NCBI RefSeq assembly: GCF_026659735.1
Contig: NZ_JANSKK010000002.1
Location: forward strand, 124,001 to 188,000
Source: Staphylococcus pettenkoferi
Lineage (GTDB): Bacteria > Bacillota > Bacilli > Staphylococcales > Staphylococcaceae
Length of the DNA: 64,000 bases
Direction of reading: 5' to 3'
In this document: in pieces, positions 19,616 to 28,345 of the stretch
Layout of the letters: each line of letters opens with the position of its first letter
How positions within the stretch are numbered: position 1 is the stretch's first letter
Notes under the pieces: model-generated
Database searches by the model: none
Told to the model about the DNA's origin: nothing
The model's input: the letters and a program-made list of their open reading frames with translations, nothing else
Position numbers and translations under genes: made by a program

Positions 19616-21682
19616 TTATTTTTGAACCTCTTCTTTATAATCACAGTTTGAACAAATAACTTGGCTAGATTGACCTTTCTTATGATTGACAAGATAATGG
19701 TCGCACTTAGGACAATTACGTCCAACTGGTTTATCCCATGTTACGAAGTCACAGTCTGGATAATTTGAACAGCCGTAGAAGATACGGTTCTTCTTAGATT
19801 TACGTTCGATGACTTCGCCGTCTTTACATTTCGGACAATCCACACCAATCTTCTTAACAATCGCTTTTGTATTACGGCAATCAGGGAAATTAGAGCAAGC
19901 CATAAACTTACCATAGCGTCCCATCTTGATAACCATTGGTGCGCCACAAACTTCACAATCTTCACCAGCTGGCTCATCTTTGATTTCTATCTTTTCCATT
20001 TCTTCTTCAGCACGTTGAACGTCTTGTTCAAAGCTAGAATAGAAATCATCGATAACTTTGTGCCAGTCGATTTCACCTTCCGCAATTTTATCGAGTAATG
20101 TTTCCATATTAGCTGTGAAGTCAACATCGATAATTTCAGGGAAGTAATCCTTTACCTGTTCGTATACAATTTCACCTAGTTCCGTTGGTACGAAGCGCTT
20201 GCTTTCATTCTTCACATAATTACGCTTTTGAATTGTATCAATCGTTGGTGCGTATGTTGACGGGCGTCCAATCTTCAATTCTTCTAACGTTTTAACTAAA
20301 CGCGCTTCTGTATAACGCGGAGGTGGTTGCGTAAAGTGTTGAGATGGATCAATCTTCGTTGCTGTCACCATCTCTCCTTCTTTAATCACAGGTAATTTGT
20401 TATTTTTATTCTCATCTTTATCATCTTTCGCTTCGACGTATACAGACATAAAGCCTTTGAATTTAACTGTTTGACCGTTAGCACGGAACTTCACATCGTT
20501 CTGAGTTAAGTCCATCGCCACTGTATCTAAGATGGCAGCAGCCATTTGACTCGCTACAAAACGTTCCCATACTAATTTATAGAGTCTGTATTGATCTCTA
20601 GAAAGATATGGTTTCATGTCAGATGGCGTACGATAAACACTCGTTGGTCTGACCGCTTCGTGCGCATCTTGGTCACCTTGACCTTTAGATTGACGATACG
20701 CAGTATAATCCTTACCGTATTCAGACTCAATATAAGATTTCGCTTCCGCTTGTGCTTGATTTGAAATACGTGTAGAGTCTGTACGCATATAAGTAATCAA
20801 ACCAACCGTACCTTGTTTCTTCAAGTCGATACCTTCGTATAGTTGTTGCGCTACCATCATCGTCTTACGTGCTTTAAAGTTAAGTTTACGCGCAGCTTCT
20901 TGTTGCAGCGTAGATGTAGTAAAAGGTTTCGCAGGATGGCGTTTCTTTTCTTTCTTTGTAACTTTAGTCACTTCAAATTGGTCACTGTCTAGTTGCTTCG
21001 TGATATATTCGACGTCGTCTTTCTTCTCCAATTTGTATGGTTTATCTTTCAGATGTAAGAAACGTGCAGTAAACTTAGAACGTTTATAACGGAATTCGCC
21101 TTCAATCTTCCAGTACTCTTCTGGTTTAAAGTTTCTGATTTCGTTCTCTCTATCAATCACTAAACGTAAAGCTACCGTTTGAACGCGTCCAGCTGATAAA
21201 CCTTTCTTAACTTTCTTCCACAATACTGGAGAAATATTGTAACCCACTAAACGGTCGAGTATACGGCGTGCTTGTTGTGCATCCACGAGATTCATCTCTA
21301 TGCCACGTGGATGTTTAAAGCTGTCTTTAACCGCCTCTTTTGTAATTTCATTAAATACGACTCTTGTCTTCCCATCATCTTCAATTTCTAATATATGAGC
21401 TAAATGCCACGCAATAGCCTCTCCTTCACGGTCAGGGTCACTTGCTAAATAAACATGTTTCGCTTTTTTAGCATGACGCTTCAAGTCTTTGACTACAGGG
21501 CCTTTACCGCGAATCGTAATATATTTCGGTTCATAATTATTTTCATAATCGACACCCATTTGACTACGAGGCAGGTCACGTACGTGCCCCATTGATGCGA
21601 TTACTTTATACTTTTTACCTAAATATTTTTCTATTGTTTTAGCTTTTGCGGGCGATTCAACTATGACTAGATTTTCTGCCAA
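19616..21682 (-). CDS. topA: DNA topoisomerase I
   Basis: TopA relaxes negative supercoils as a type IA enzyme. Its 688 residues begin with the TOPRIM domain ([30 protein letters not shown]). The active-site Tyr is in [12 protein letters not shown]. The C-terminus carries three Cys4 zinc modules starting at [16 protein letters not shown] and CPKCDHYL. The length matches other staphylococcal TopA. It follows dprA with a 152-base gap. Confidence 0.98.
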   Translation of the reverse strand: MAENLVIVESPAKAKTIEKYLGKKYKVIASMGHVRDLPRSQMGVDYENNYEPKYITIRGKGPVVKDLKRHAKKAKHVYLASDPDREGEAIAWHLAHILEIEDDGKTRVVFNEITKEAVKDSFKHPRGIEMNLVDAQQARRILDRLVGYNISPVLWKKVKKGLSAGRVQTVALRLVIDRENEIRNFKPEEYWKIEGEFRYKRSKFTARFLHLKDKPYKLEKKDDVEYITKQLDSDQFEVTKVTKKEKKRHPAKPFTTSTLQQEAARKLNFKARKTMMVAQQLYEGIDLKKQGTVGLITYMRTDSTRISNQAQAEAKSYIESEYGKDYTAYRQSKGQGDQDAHEAVRPTSVYRTPSDMKPYLSRDQYRLYKLVWERFVASQMAAAILDTVAMDLTQNDVKFRANGQTVKFKGFMSVYVEAKDDKDENKNNKLPVIKEGEMVTATKIDPSQHFTQPPPRYTEARLVKTLEELKIGRPSTYAPTIDTIQKRNYVKNESKRFVPTELGEIVYEQVKDYFPEIIDVDFTANMETLLDKIAEGEIDWHKVIDDFYSSFEQDVQRAEEEMEKIEIKDEPAGEDCEVCGAPMVIKMGRYGKFMACSNFPDCRNTKAIVKKIGVDCPKCKDGEVIERKSKKNRIFYGCSNYPDCDFVTWDKPVGRNCPKCDHYLVNHKKGQSSQVICSNCDYKEEVQK

Positions 21683-21834
21683 AGTGATACCCCCTTGAAT
21701 TAACTAATTCAAAGGTAAATGATAAACGGTTTATTTTGTTTTTGTCAATGTTTTTAAATTATTTGTTCCGACTTTCTACCATTATAAGTGTGGTTTTTAA
21801 CTAAACGATACTTAGTATTCTTAAACGAAGTAAA

Positions 21835-22707
21835 CTAATATATTTCGAAATCTGAAATAATATCGCTCGGTTCTAAAACAATTTTTGCCCCATCTTGTGC
21901 ACTCAGCATGTTTCCTCGTGTCATAGGATTAAAGATTGACCCAGGCAGAATATATACTTCACGATTCTGTTCAAGTGCCGCAGTAGTAGTGATATGCGTT
22001 CCACTATTCTGCTCAGCTTCAGTGACAAATATGCCTTGAGCTAGGCCGCTAATCAAGCGATTACGTTGTGGAAAGTAGTAACGCTGTGGACGTGTATCTG
22101 GAACATATTCACTTATTGTCAGGCCTTGATGTTCAAGTAAATCACGCGTATTCTGCGTCTCATATGGATAATGCGCAAGATGTCCAAATCCAAGCACACC
22201 TATCGAAGACATATTGTATCTTAGAGATAATCGATGAGCAACGTGGTCAGCTCCTTTAGCTAATCCTGAAACAATCGTTAAATCTGCTCTATCAAAGTGA
22301 GGAAAGAATGTCTCTAATGTTTGTGTAGTATAATATGTAGCTGATCGTGAACCGATAATCGCTAATTTACGAGGACGATTTAGCATATGCAAGTTACCTC
22401 GGTAAAAAAGGATATATGGAGGATCATAAATTTCCTTCAGTAATTGAGGATATTCATCATCTTCAATTGATAATACATTAACTTGCCATTCAGCTAATTT
22501 GCTAAACATATAATCTTCTGTGAGCCTTATATAGTTCGCCTTATACTCTTCTTTATAGGACCGTTTTGAAAGGACCTGTTCTTCATTTAATAGAGTGAGC
22601 TGCTCCTGGAAGGAAAGTTGGGGGAAATCAGGATATGCTGTTAATAGTTGTTTAATCATGGATGTAGTGAATCCCGCGAAGCGGAGTTGTAAATAAGTAT
22701 GTTCTAT
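21835..22707 (-). CDS. dprA: DNA processing protein DprA (probable ATA start)
   Basis: DprA loads RecA on incoming single-stranded DNA during transformation. The Rossmann-like core is clear: IIGSRSATYYTT, IVSGLAKGADHVAH, GVLGFGHLAHYPYE, YYFPQRNRLISGLAQG and SGTHITTTAALEQNR. The first ATG (22659) has no ribosome site and would cut the N-terminal helical segment. Reading on upstream, ATA at 22707 gives M-EHTYLQLRFAGFTT, which resembles the MIQHTLLKLYWANFTT start I recall for S. aureus DprA. AGAGGAGG stands 8 bases before this ATA, and no ATG, GTG or TTG is in frame nearby. I therefore give 290 residues from 22707; a conventional call would start at 22659. Confidence 0.85.
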   Translation of the reverse strand: MEHTYLQLRFAGFTTSMIKQLLTAYPDFPQLSFQEQLTLLNEEQVLSKRSYKEEYKANYIRLTEDYMFSKLAEWQVNVLSIEDDEYPQLLKEIYDPPYILFYRGNLHMLNRPRKLAIIGSRSATYYTTQTLETFFPHFDRADLTIVSGLAKGADHVAHRLSLRYNMSSIGVLGFGHLAHYPYETQNTRDLLEHQGLTISEYVPDTRPQRYYFPQRNRLISGLAQGIFVTEAEQNSGTHITTTAALEQNREVYILPGSIFNPMTRGNMLSAQDGAKIVLEPSDIISDFEIY

Positions 22708-23069
22708 GGTCGTTACCTCCTCTTTCTTAATATTATAACTTATTTCCCAAGAGAATAGTGTGTCAATTTGATTTCAAATTTAATCTCAAACTTAACCTAA
22801 TTGTTAAAAGTAAAGTTCAACTTTTAATATATCAAGGATCTGTCAAAAAATTTATTAAAAAACTGAAGACCGTCCACATGCAATGAAAGCGAACTTTCTA
22901 TTATTAATTAGTGCCTCGAACATAAGGTTAATTCTATTCTTCGCTAAAATTTAAGTTCACATAATAATTCTAACGTTACTCATAATTAATAATCATTATT
23001 TTCTTTTCAAACGAGAAAAGCTCGACTTCACTCAAAGGAGTAAGCCGAGCTTGAAACCTAACTACCATA
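22708..23069. other. Gap between sucD and dprA without a gene
   Basis: No convincing reading frame is seen on either strand. The stretch holds the dprA ribosome site, an inverted repeat TTAAAAGT-8-ACTTTTAA at 22804-22827, a palindromic AATAATCATTATT at 22988-23000 that resembles half of a Fur-family box, and the sucD terminator. In S. aureus I recall wall-hydrolase and FemAB-like genes here; no remnant is visible. Confidence 0.5.
23012..23052 (-). terminator. Intrinsic terminator after sucD
   Basis: On the minus strand AAGCTCGGCTT pairs with AAGTCGAGCTT around a 13-base loop and is followed by TTCTCGTTT. It begins 18 bases after the sucD stop. Confidence 0.8.
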
Positions 23070-23978
23070 TTATTTGTTGATAGTTAATAACTCTTCATAA
23101 ATACCTGCTTCTTTAGCAGCATCGATAAGTGTAGTACCGATTTCTGAAGGAGTGTCTGCAGTTTTAACACCACAAGAGTTAAGTGTTTTGATTTTTTCAG
23201 AAGCAGTACCTTTACCGCCTGAAATAATCGCACCTGCGTGACCCATACGTTTTCCTGGAGGTGCAGTTTGACCACCAACGAAGCCTACAACTGGTTTGTT
23301 CATGTTCTCTTTAATCCATTGTGCAGCTTCTTCTTCAGCAGTACCACCGATTTCACCAATCATAACGACTGCTTTAGTTTCATCGTCTTCATTAAATGCT
23401 TTTAACACGTCGATGAAGTTTGTACCGTTAACTGGGTCGCCACCGATACCTACTGCAGTTGTTTGACCAATACCTTCTTCAGTTAATTGGTGTACAGCTT
23501 CGTAAGTTAAAGTACCTGAACGAGATACAACACCTACGTGACCTTTTTTATGGATGTAACCAGGCATGATACCGATCTTACATTCGTCAGCAGTGATAAC
23601 ACCTGGACAGTTTGGTCCTACGATACGTGTTTTCTTACCTTGTGCATAGCGTTTAACTTTAACCATGTCGATAACTGGAATGTGCTCAGTGATACAAATA
23701 GCTAAGTCTAATTCAGCATCGATTGCTTCAAGAATAGAGTCAGCTGCGAAAGGTGCTGGTACGTAGATAACTGATACAGTTGCACCAGTTTCTTCTTTCG
23801 CTTCTTCTACTGTATTGTATACAGGTACACCTTCAACCACTTGACCGCCTTTACCTGGCGTTACACCAGCGACGATTTGTGTACCATAGTCAAGCATTTG
23901 TTTAGTATGGAAAAGGGCAGTTGACCCTGTAATACCTTGAACCATTACTTTTGTGTTCTTATCAATAAATACGCTCAT
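23070..23978 (-). CDS. sucD: Succinyl-CoA synthetase (ADP-forming), alpha subunit
   Basis: The alpha subunit binds CoA and carries the phosphorylated His of the TCA-cycle enzyme that makes succinate and ATP. The 302 residues include the CoA-binding start [28 protein letters not shown] in part, VGPNCPGVI, and the active-site region [17 protein letters not shown]. It lies 21 bases after sucC and ends at a terminator, forming a two-gene operon. Confidence 0.98.
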   Translation of the reverse strand: MSVFIDKNTKVMVQGITGSTALFHTKQMLDYGTQIVAGVTPGKGGQVVEGVPVYNTVEEAKEETGATVSVIYVPAPFAADSILEAIDAELDLAICITEHIPVIDMVKVKRYAQGKKTRIVGPNCPGVITADECKIGIMPGYIHKKGHVGVVSRSGTLTYEAVHQLTEEGIGQTTAVGIGGDPVNGTNFIDVLKAFNEDDETKAVVMIGEIGGTAEEEAAQWIKENMNKPVVGFVGGQTAPPGKRMGHAGAIISGGKGTASEKIKTLNSCGVKTADTPSEIGTTLIDAAKEAGIYEELLTINK

Positions 23979-23999
23979 CTTAGCGCTCCCATCCTTTCC

Positions 24000-25166
24000 T
24001 TACGCTTCTTTTACATTATTAACGATTTTTTGTGCGCCTTCTGCCATAGTTGTTGCTGGTTCGATAGCTAAGCCAGAATTGTCTAAGATTTCTTTACCAC
24101 GTTCAACGTTAGTACCTTCTAAACGTACAACGAGTGGTAATGTTAATTCGACTTCTTTAACAGCTGCAGCGATACCTTCAGCAATAACGTCACATTTCAT
24201 GATTCCACCAAAGATGTTAACGAAGATACCTTTAACATTCTCGTCACCTAAGATGATCTTGAATGCTTCAGTAACTTTTTCTTTAGTAGCACCGCCACCA
24301 ACGTCTAAGAAGTTAGCTGGACGTCCACCGAAGTGGTTGATTGTATCCATAGTTGCCATCGCTAAGCCGGCACCGTTAACCATACAACCAATGTCGCCAT
24401 CTAAAGCGATGTAAGATAAATCGTATTTAGATGCTTCGATTTCTTTAGGATCTTCTTCTTCTAAGTCGCGTAATTCCATGATGTCTTTATGTCTAAATAA
24501 TGCGTTATCGTCGAAGTTAAGTTTAGCATCAAGTGCTAATACATCGCCGTCACCAGTAGTTACAAGTGGGTTAATTTCAACGATAGAGCAGTCTTTTTCG
24601 ATAAATACATTGTAAAGTGCCATTAAGAATTTAGCAGCTTTACCGATTGATTCTTTAGGAATATTGATGTTGAAAGCAATTCTTCTTGCTTGGTAAGGCG
24701 CTAAGCCTACAACTGGATCAATTGTTTCTTTAAAGATCTTCTCTGGCGTTTCTGCTGCTACTTCTTCGATTTCAGTTCCGCCTTCTTCAGAAGCCATTAA
24801 AGTTACACGGTCAGTTGCGCGGTCGATTACGAAACCAACATAATATTCTTTCTGAATATCGCAACCTTCTTCAATGTAAAGACGTTTAACTTCTTTACCT
24901 TCAGGACCAGTTTGGTGCGTTACTAATTGCTTACCTAATAATTCTTTAGCATAAGTTTCAACTTCGTCTAAAGATTTAGCAATCTTAACACCGCCTGCTT
25001 TACCTCTTCCCCCAGCGTGGATTTGAGCTTTAACTACATACACGTCTGAGTTAAGTTCCTTTGCTTTGTCAACTGCTTCTTCAGCAGTAAATGCTACGCG
25101 TCCTTCTGGGACAGCAACGCCCATAGAACGAAAAATTTCTTTACCTTGATACTCGTGGATATTCAT
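24000..25166 (-). CDS. sucC: Succinyl-CoA synthetase (ADP-forming), beta subunit
   Basis: The beta subunit carries the ATP-grasp nucleotide site and the succinate site. Its 388 residues show [33 protein letters not shown], and [34 protein letters not shown] precedes the ATG. It is the first gene of the sucCD operon, with a promoter at 25205-25233 that overlaps a cre-like site. Confidence 0.98.
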   Translation of the reverse strand: MNIHEYQGKEIFRSMGVAVPEGRVAFTAEEAVDKAKELNSDVYVVKAQIHAGGRGKAGGVKIAKSLDEVETYAKELLGKQLVTHQTGPEGKEVKRLYIEEGCDIQKEYYVGFVIDRATDRVTLMASEEGGTEIEEVAAETPEKIFKETIDPVVGLAPYQARRIAFNINIPKESIGKAAKFLMALYNVFIEKDCSIVEINPLVTTGDGDVLALDAKLNFDDNALFRHKDIMELRDLEEEDPKEIEASKYDLSYIALDGDIGCMVNGAGLAMATMDTINHFGGRPANFLDVGGGATKEKVTEAFKIILGDENVKGIFVNIFGGIMKCDVIAEGIAAAVKEVELTLPLVVRLEGTNVERGKEILDNSGLAIEPATTMAEGAQKIVNNVKEA

Positions 25167-25204
25167 TCTCCATCCTCCTGTTTCTTAGGTTAAGTTCATA
25201 GTCA

Positions 25205-25233
25205 ATTATAAAAAATGTAAGCGCTATTGTAAA
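25205..25233 (-). promoter_or_regulatory. Promoter of sucCD with cre-like (CcpA) site in the spacer
   Basis: TTTACA (25233-25228), a 17-base spacer and a perfect TATAAT (25210-25205) form a strong sigma-A promoter. The minus-strand sequence CAATAGCGCTTACA (25229-25216) fits the cre consensus TGWNANCGNTNWCA at all positions except the first two. It lies across the -35 and spacer, where CcpA binding would block RNA polymerase. Catabolite repression of TCA genes is known in staphylococci; this particular site is inferred. Confidence 0.65.
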
Positions 25234-25268
25234 CTGATTGAACACAGTATTTTAGAATTATTTTAATT

Positions 25269-26045
25269 TTATAAACTTGCGATCATGGATTTTATCGGTT
25301 CAAAAGACTTTCGATGCTCCGGCGTGACGCCTAATTGTTTCAACCCTTCTAAATGCGCTTTCGTCCCATATCCGACGTTCTTGCTAAACTCGTATCCTGG
25401 ATATTGTTCATCTAACTCGCGCATATAACGATCACGATATTCTTTAGCCAGAATACTTGCTGCAGCAATCGATACACTCTTCGCATCCCCTTTAACTAAC
25501 GATTGTTGATGGATATCTAAAGGCAGTTTCATCGCATCAACTAGCATGTGGGTCGGACGAGTCTTTAGCTGCTCTACTGCACGCACCATCGCCATTTGCG
25601 TCGCCTGGTAGATGTTATACTCATCAATTTCGTCCACCGTTGCTATTCCAAAGGCATAATCAGCAACACCTTCTTTCAGAGCCGTTTCAAATGCTGCACG
25701 TTTCTTAGCACTTAACTGCTTCGAATCGTTAATACCTACATAGTGATGTTGATCATTAAGGACTACCGCACATGTCACAACCGGACCTGCTAAAGGACCA
25801 CGGCCTACTTCATCTACACCGCAAATCACAGCCTGTGGGGCCTTTTCAAGAATATTACTCTCATAGAATGTCATATACTGATAACGTTCAACTTCTTCCA
25901 GAGCTTTAACGATTTGTTTATGCTGTCGCTTCAAAGCTTGTTGAACGCCCTTACGCTCGTCTGTATGCCATTCCGAGTGTTCTAACTCCTCGAGTGAGGT
26001 AATTTGAGCAATCTCTTCCTTCACTTCTTTAATTGTTTGTGTCAT
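25269..26045 (-). CDS. rnhB: Ribonuclease HII
   Basis: RNase HII removes single ribonucleotides and RNA primers from DNA. The 258-residue protein has an N-terminal extension of about 70 residues, as in Bacillus, then the catalytic core with [16 protein letters not shown] (Asp-Glu pair), NDSKQLS, and the later acidic residues in MLVDAMKLP and [17 protein letters not shown]. Its ATG overlaps the rbgA stop as ATGA, so translation is likely coupled. Confidence 0.97.
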   Translation of the reverse strand: MTQTIKEVKEEIAQITSLEELEHSEWHTDERKGVQQALKRQHKQIVKALEEVERYQYMTFYESNILEKAPQAVICGVDEVGRGPLAGPVVTCAVVLNDQHHYVGINDSKQLSAKKRAAFETALKEGVADYAFGIATVDEIDEYNIYQATQMAMVRAVEQLKTRPTHMLVDAMKLPLDIHQQSLVKGDAKSVSIAAASILAKEYRDRYMRELDEQYPGYEFSKNVGYGTKAHLEGLKQLGVTPEHRKSFEPIKSMIASL

Positions 26046-26911
26046 GCTTCACGTCCCTCTATCTCTTTAACGATATCGAAAGTATATGTGCCAATCTTGG
26101 CATTTCTGACATCATTAATAATTAGTTCAATGACCGCTTCATAATCGACCTCATTCCCTTTTTGTAAAAGGCCTCGACGTCTTCCTATCGCATCAAACCA
26201 TTCAAGCAGCTCAGCATCCGGATCAACTTCTACACTGTAATGATTACAAAGTCCTTCATAATCGTGTTCAATCAAGAAATTCAATCCAAAGATCGCCACT
26301 TCATCTAAATGAACGATACTGTCTTTAATTGCTCCAGTAATACTGAGTTTCTTACCCACTGTCTCGTCTTCGAACTTTGGCCACAGAATCCCAGGGGTGT
26401 CGAGTAATTGCAACGCTTTACCAACTTTAATCCATTGCTGTTGTTTCGTTACTCCTGGCGTGTTTCCTGTCTTCGCGATCGATTTCTTCGCTAACTTGTT
26501 GATTAACGTGGACTTACCGACGTTAGGGATACCGACGATCATCGCTCGAATCGCACGTGGTTTCAATCCTTTCTCTTTCTCACGTTCGAACTTCTCTTTC
26601 GTAGCTTCAGTGGCTGCTTGTTCCACTTTTTTCAAACTTCGACCATGCTTGGCGTCTACCGCTACAGGATAGTAGCCTTGTGCTTTGAAATGCTCTTGCC
26701 ATTTGTCTAGCTCATTCAAGTTAGCCATATCTTTTTTGTTTAAAATGACTACACGCGGCTTATGTTGTACGACTTCATCAATCATAGGGTTACGAGAACT
26801 ATAAGGAATACGCGCGTCTACAAGTTCGAAGACGACATCCACCTTTTTCAATTGCTCAGAGACTTCGCGTTTCGCTTTCGCCATATGACCAGGATACCAT
26901 TGTATGACCAT
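26042..26911 (-). CDS. rbgA: Ribosome biogenesis GTPase RbgA (YlqF)
   Basis: RbgA is a circularly permuted GTPase needed for a late step of 50S assembly. The permuted order is visible: G4 (ILNKKDM) near residue 60 comes before G1 ([17 protein letters not shown], about residue 125) and G3 ([11 protein letters not shown]). The C-terminal RNA-binding segment follows. GAGGTG stands eight bases before the ATG. The length of 289 residues is typical. It forms an operon with rnhB. Confidence 0.97.
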   Translation of the reverse strand: MVIQWYPGHMAKAKREVSEQLKKVDVVFELVDARIPYSSRNPMIDEVVQHKPRVVILNKKDMANLNELDKWQEHFKAQGYYPVAVDAKHGRSLKKVEQAATEATKEKFEREKEKGLKPRAIRAMIVGIPNVGKSTLINKLAKKSIAKTGNTPGVTKQQQWIKVGKALQLLDTPGILWPKFEDETVGKKLSITGAIKDSIVHLDEVAIFGLNFLIEHDYEGLCNHYSVEVDPDAELLEWFDAIGRRRGLLQKGNEVDYEAVIELIINDVRNAKIGTYTFDIVKEIEGREA

Positions 26912-26977
26912 GCTGCATTCACCTCTTTTAATAATTTAATTACTAGTAAAGACTTTATTATCATAACATGTTCAACG

Positions 26978-27032
26978 CAAAAAGAGGGAGTAAGACTTAA
27001 CTCATCGCAATGATTTAAGTGTGTCTTACTCC
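26978..27032 (-). terminator. Intrinsic terminator after the binding-protein gene
   Basis: GGGAGTAAGAC..TTAA pairs with TTAA..GTCTTACTCCC on the minus strand and is followed by TCTTTTTGCG. It lies about 100 bases after the stop of the 27131-27991 gene and before rbgA. Confidence 0.85.
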
Positions 27033-27130
27033 CTAATAAAGGTTAGAATTCAAACGGATATTTCAACGCTCATCTTCCGTAGCGTGAAACTAGATTTAAT
27101 CATTAAGTGAGTTGTGAGTATCTCAAATAA

Positions 27131-27991
27131 TTACTCGTTAAGCTCACTGATTTCTTTAGCAATATCTTCAGAAGCGACTAAACCACGGAATTTAGCCCAT
27201 GTCTCACGATTAACAAAGTGCGCACGTGCTTTCTCAACTGCGTCCACATGAGACCATGCTTCACTATTTTGAAGTGCTTTCACTTCATCGCTATTTTCAT
27301 CTTCAACCATGATAAATAAACGTTCAGGATTTACTTCTGATAATTGTTTATAGTCTAATTCTAAGTAATCTGCACCCATGTATTCTGAAGAATTTTCTAC
27401 AACTTCTTTAGTTAGTGCAGGTTTAAAGCCAAGACTTTCTAAGAAACTGCCGACATACGTTTTGACTGAATGCGCCACAACACCGTCATTTGTTACGACG
27501 ATTGGTAAAGTAGTTTGATCAGTATCTAAACTAATTTGATCTTTGTAGTCATTAATTTTATCTTCATGTTGTTTCATTACTTCTTGAGCTTTGTCTTCTT
27601 TAGAAACAGCTTTGCCGATAATGCGGAATGCATCTAAGTTTTCGTTGTAATTTGCGTCGAAACTTTTAACTAAGATGGTAGGTGCAATTTGAGTTAAATC
27701 ATCATACATGTCTTTGTGTCTATCTTGATCAGCAATGATGAGTTGAGGTTCTGCTTTCTTAATGGCATCGAAATCAGGGTTGAGTCTTTCACCTGCTGAT
27801 ACATAATCGCCGACTTGATTGCGGATTGGGTCGATGAGGTTTGCGCTATCACCATCATTAGCTACGCCTGTAACGTTAACGTCTAAAGCTACGAGTGCAT
27901 CAACAAATGAATATTCAAGAGCTACTGCAGACTCAATTACTTCTGGAATTTGTGTCGTACCAGCTGCATGTTTAATTTCTGTAGTCATCAT
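27131..27991 (-). CDS. Iron-siderophore/ferric-citrate-type substrate-binding protein without signal peptide
   Basis: The 286 residues form a complete class III periplasmic-binding-type fold of the FecB/YfmC group: LEYSFVDALVALDVNVTGVANDG, IGDY-like VGDYVSAGERLNPDFDAIKKAEPQLIIADQDRHK, IAPTILVKSFD, and a C-terminal lobe with NPERLFIMVEDEN and RETWAKFRGLVASEDIAKE. It lacks a signal peptide and lipobox: the frame starts at an ATG-ATG pair behind AGGAGG, and an in-frame TAG lies inside that ribosome site, so no missing N-terminus is possible. No permease or ATPase gene is nearby. It may be cytoplasmic, or a decayed transporter component. The ligand is unknown. Confidence 0.75.
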   Translation of the reverse strand: MMTTEIKHAAGTTQIPEVIESAVALEYSFVDALVALDVNVTGVANDGDSANLIDPIRNQVGDYVSAGERLNPDFDAIKKAEPQLIIADQDRHKDMYDDLTQIAPTILVKSFDANYNENLDAFRIIGKAVSKEDKAQEVMKQHEDKINDYKDQISLDTDQTTLPIVVTNDGVVAHSVKTYVGSFLESLGFKPALTKEVVENSSEYMGADYLELDYKQLSEVNPERLFIMVEDENSDEVKALQNSEAWSHVDAVEKARAHFVNRETWAKFRGLVASEDIAKEISELNE

Positions 27992-28345
27992 ACATACCTC
28001 CTAAATAACTGCTTTCACTACTTATTTTGACGTTTTTTAGGTTTTTAAACTTCCTTTTCCACAAAGAGCTGAGGATAAAATGAAGAACTTAATGACTGAG
28101 ACTTCACTTGCTTAACGCAAAATCAGATTTCAACCAAATATCTACCACACCTTATAATGATATAAATCGACTACATGCCTCTTGCTGCCTCCTTTGTTAT
28201 CTTCAAAAACACTTTCGGGTAGCTATGTTCACCTAAATGAGTCGTGGAATCAGCCATAAGATGCTAAAATGACAGTGCTATGTAAAAATTAAATTTGACG
28301 TTAGAGTGAGTTGAAGAACTTAACGTCAACGTTAAGAGGAATATT
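27992..28345. other. Divergent intergenic region between the binding-protein gene and yfhO
   Basis: This 354-base gap separates two divergently transcribed genes and should hold both promoters, but neither is clear-cut. TATAATGATATAAATC at 28153 onwards resembles a Fur box in its left half only. A strong inverted repeat lies directly before yfhO (28295-28329). No gene is seen. Confidence 0.45.
28295..28329. promoter_or_regulatory. Inverted repeat (possible operator) before yfhO
   Basis: TTGACGTTA at 28295-28303 and TAACGTCAA at 28321-28329 are perfect 9-base inverted copies 17 bases apart, and the right arm nests in TTAACGTCAACGTTAA. The right arm ends about five bases before the yfhO ribosome site (AAGAGGA). 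It could be a regulator site or an mRNA hairpin that masks the ribosome site. Confidence 0.5.

Noticed and set aside
22988-23000. AATAATCATTATT palindrome resembling a Fur/PerR-type box
   Set aside because: It matches 12 of 15 of the 7-1-7 form but lies nearly 300 bases before dprA, just upstream of the sucD terminator, with no promoter nearby.
28150-28172. Possible Fur box (TATAATGATATAAATC) upstream of the binding-protein gene
   Set aside because: Only about 12 of 19 positions fit the consensus and the right half is missing; it is also some 160 bases from the start codon. AT-rich chance similarity is the simpler reading.
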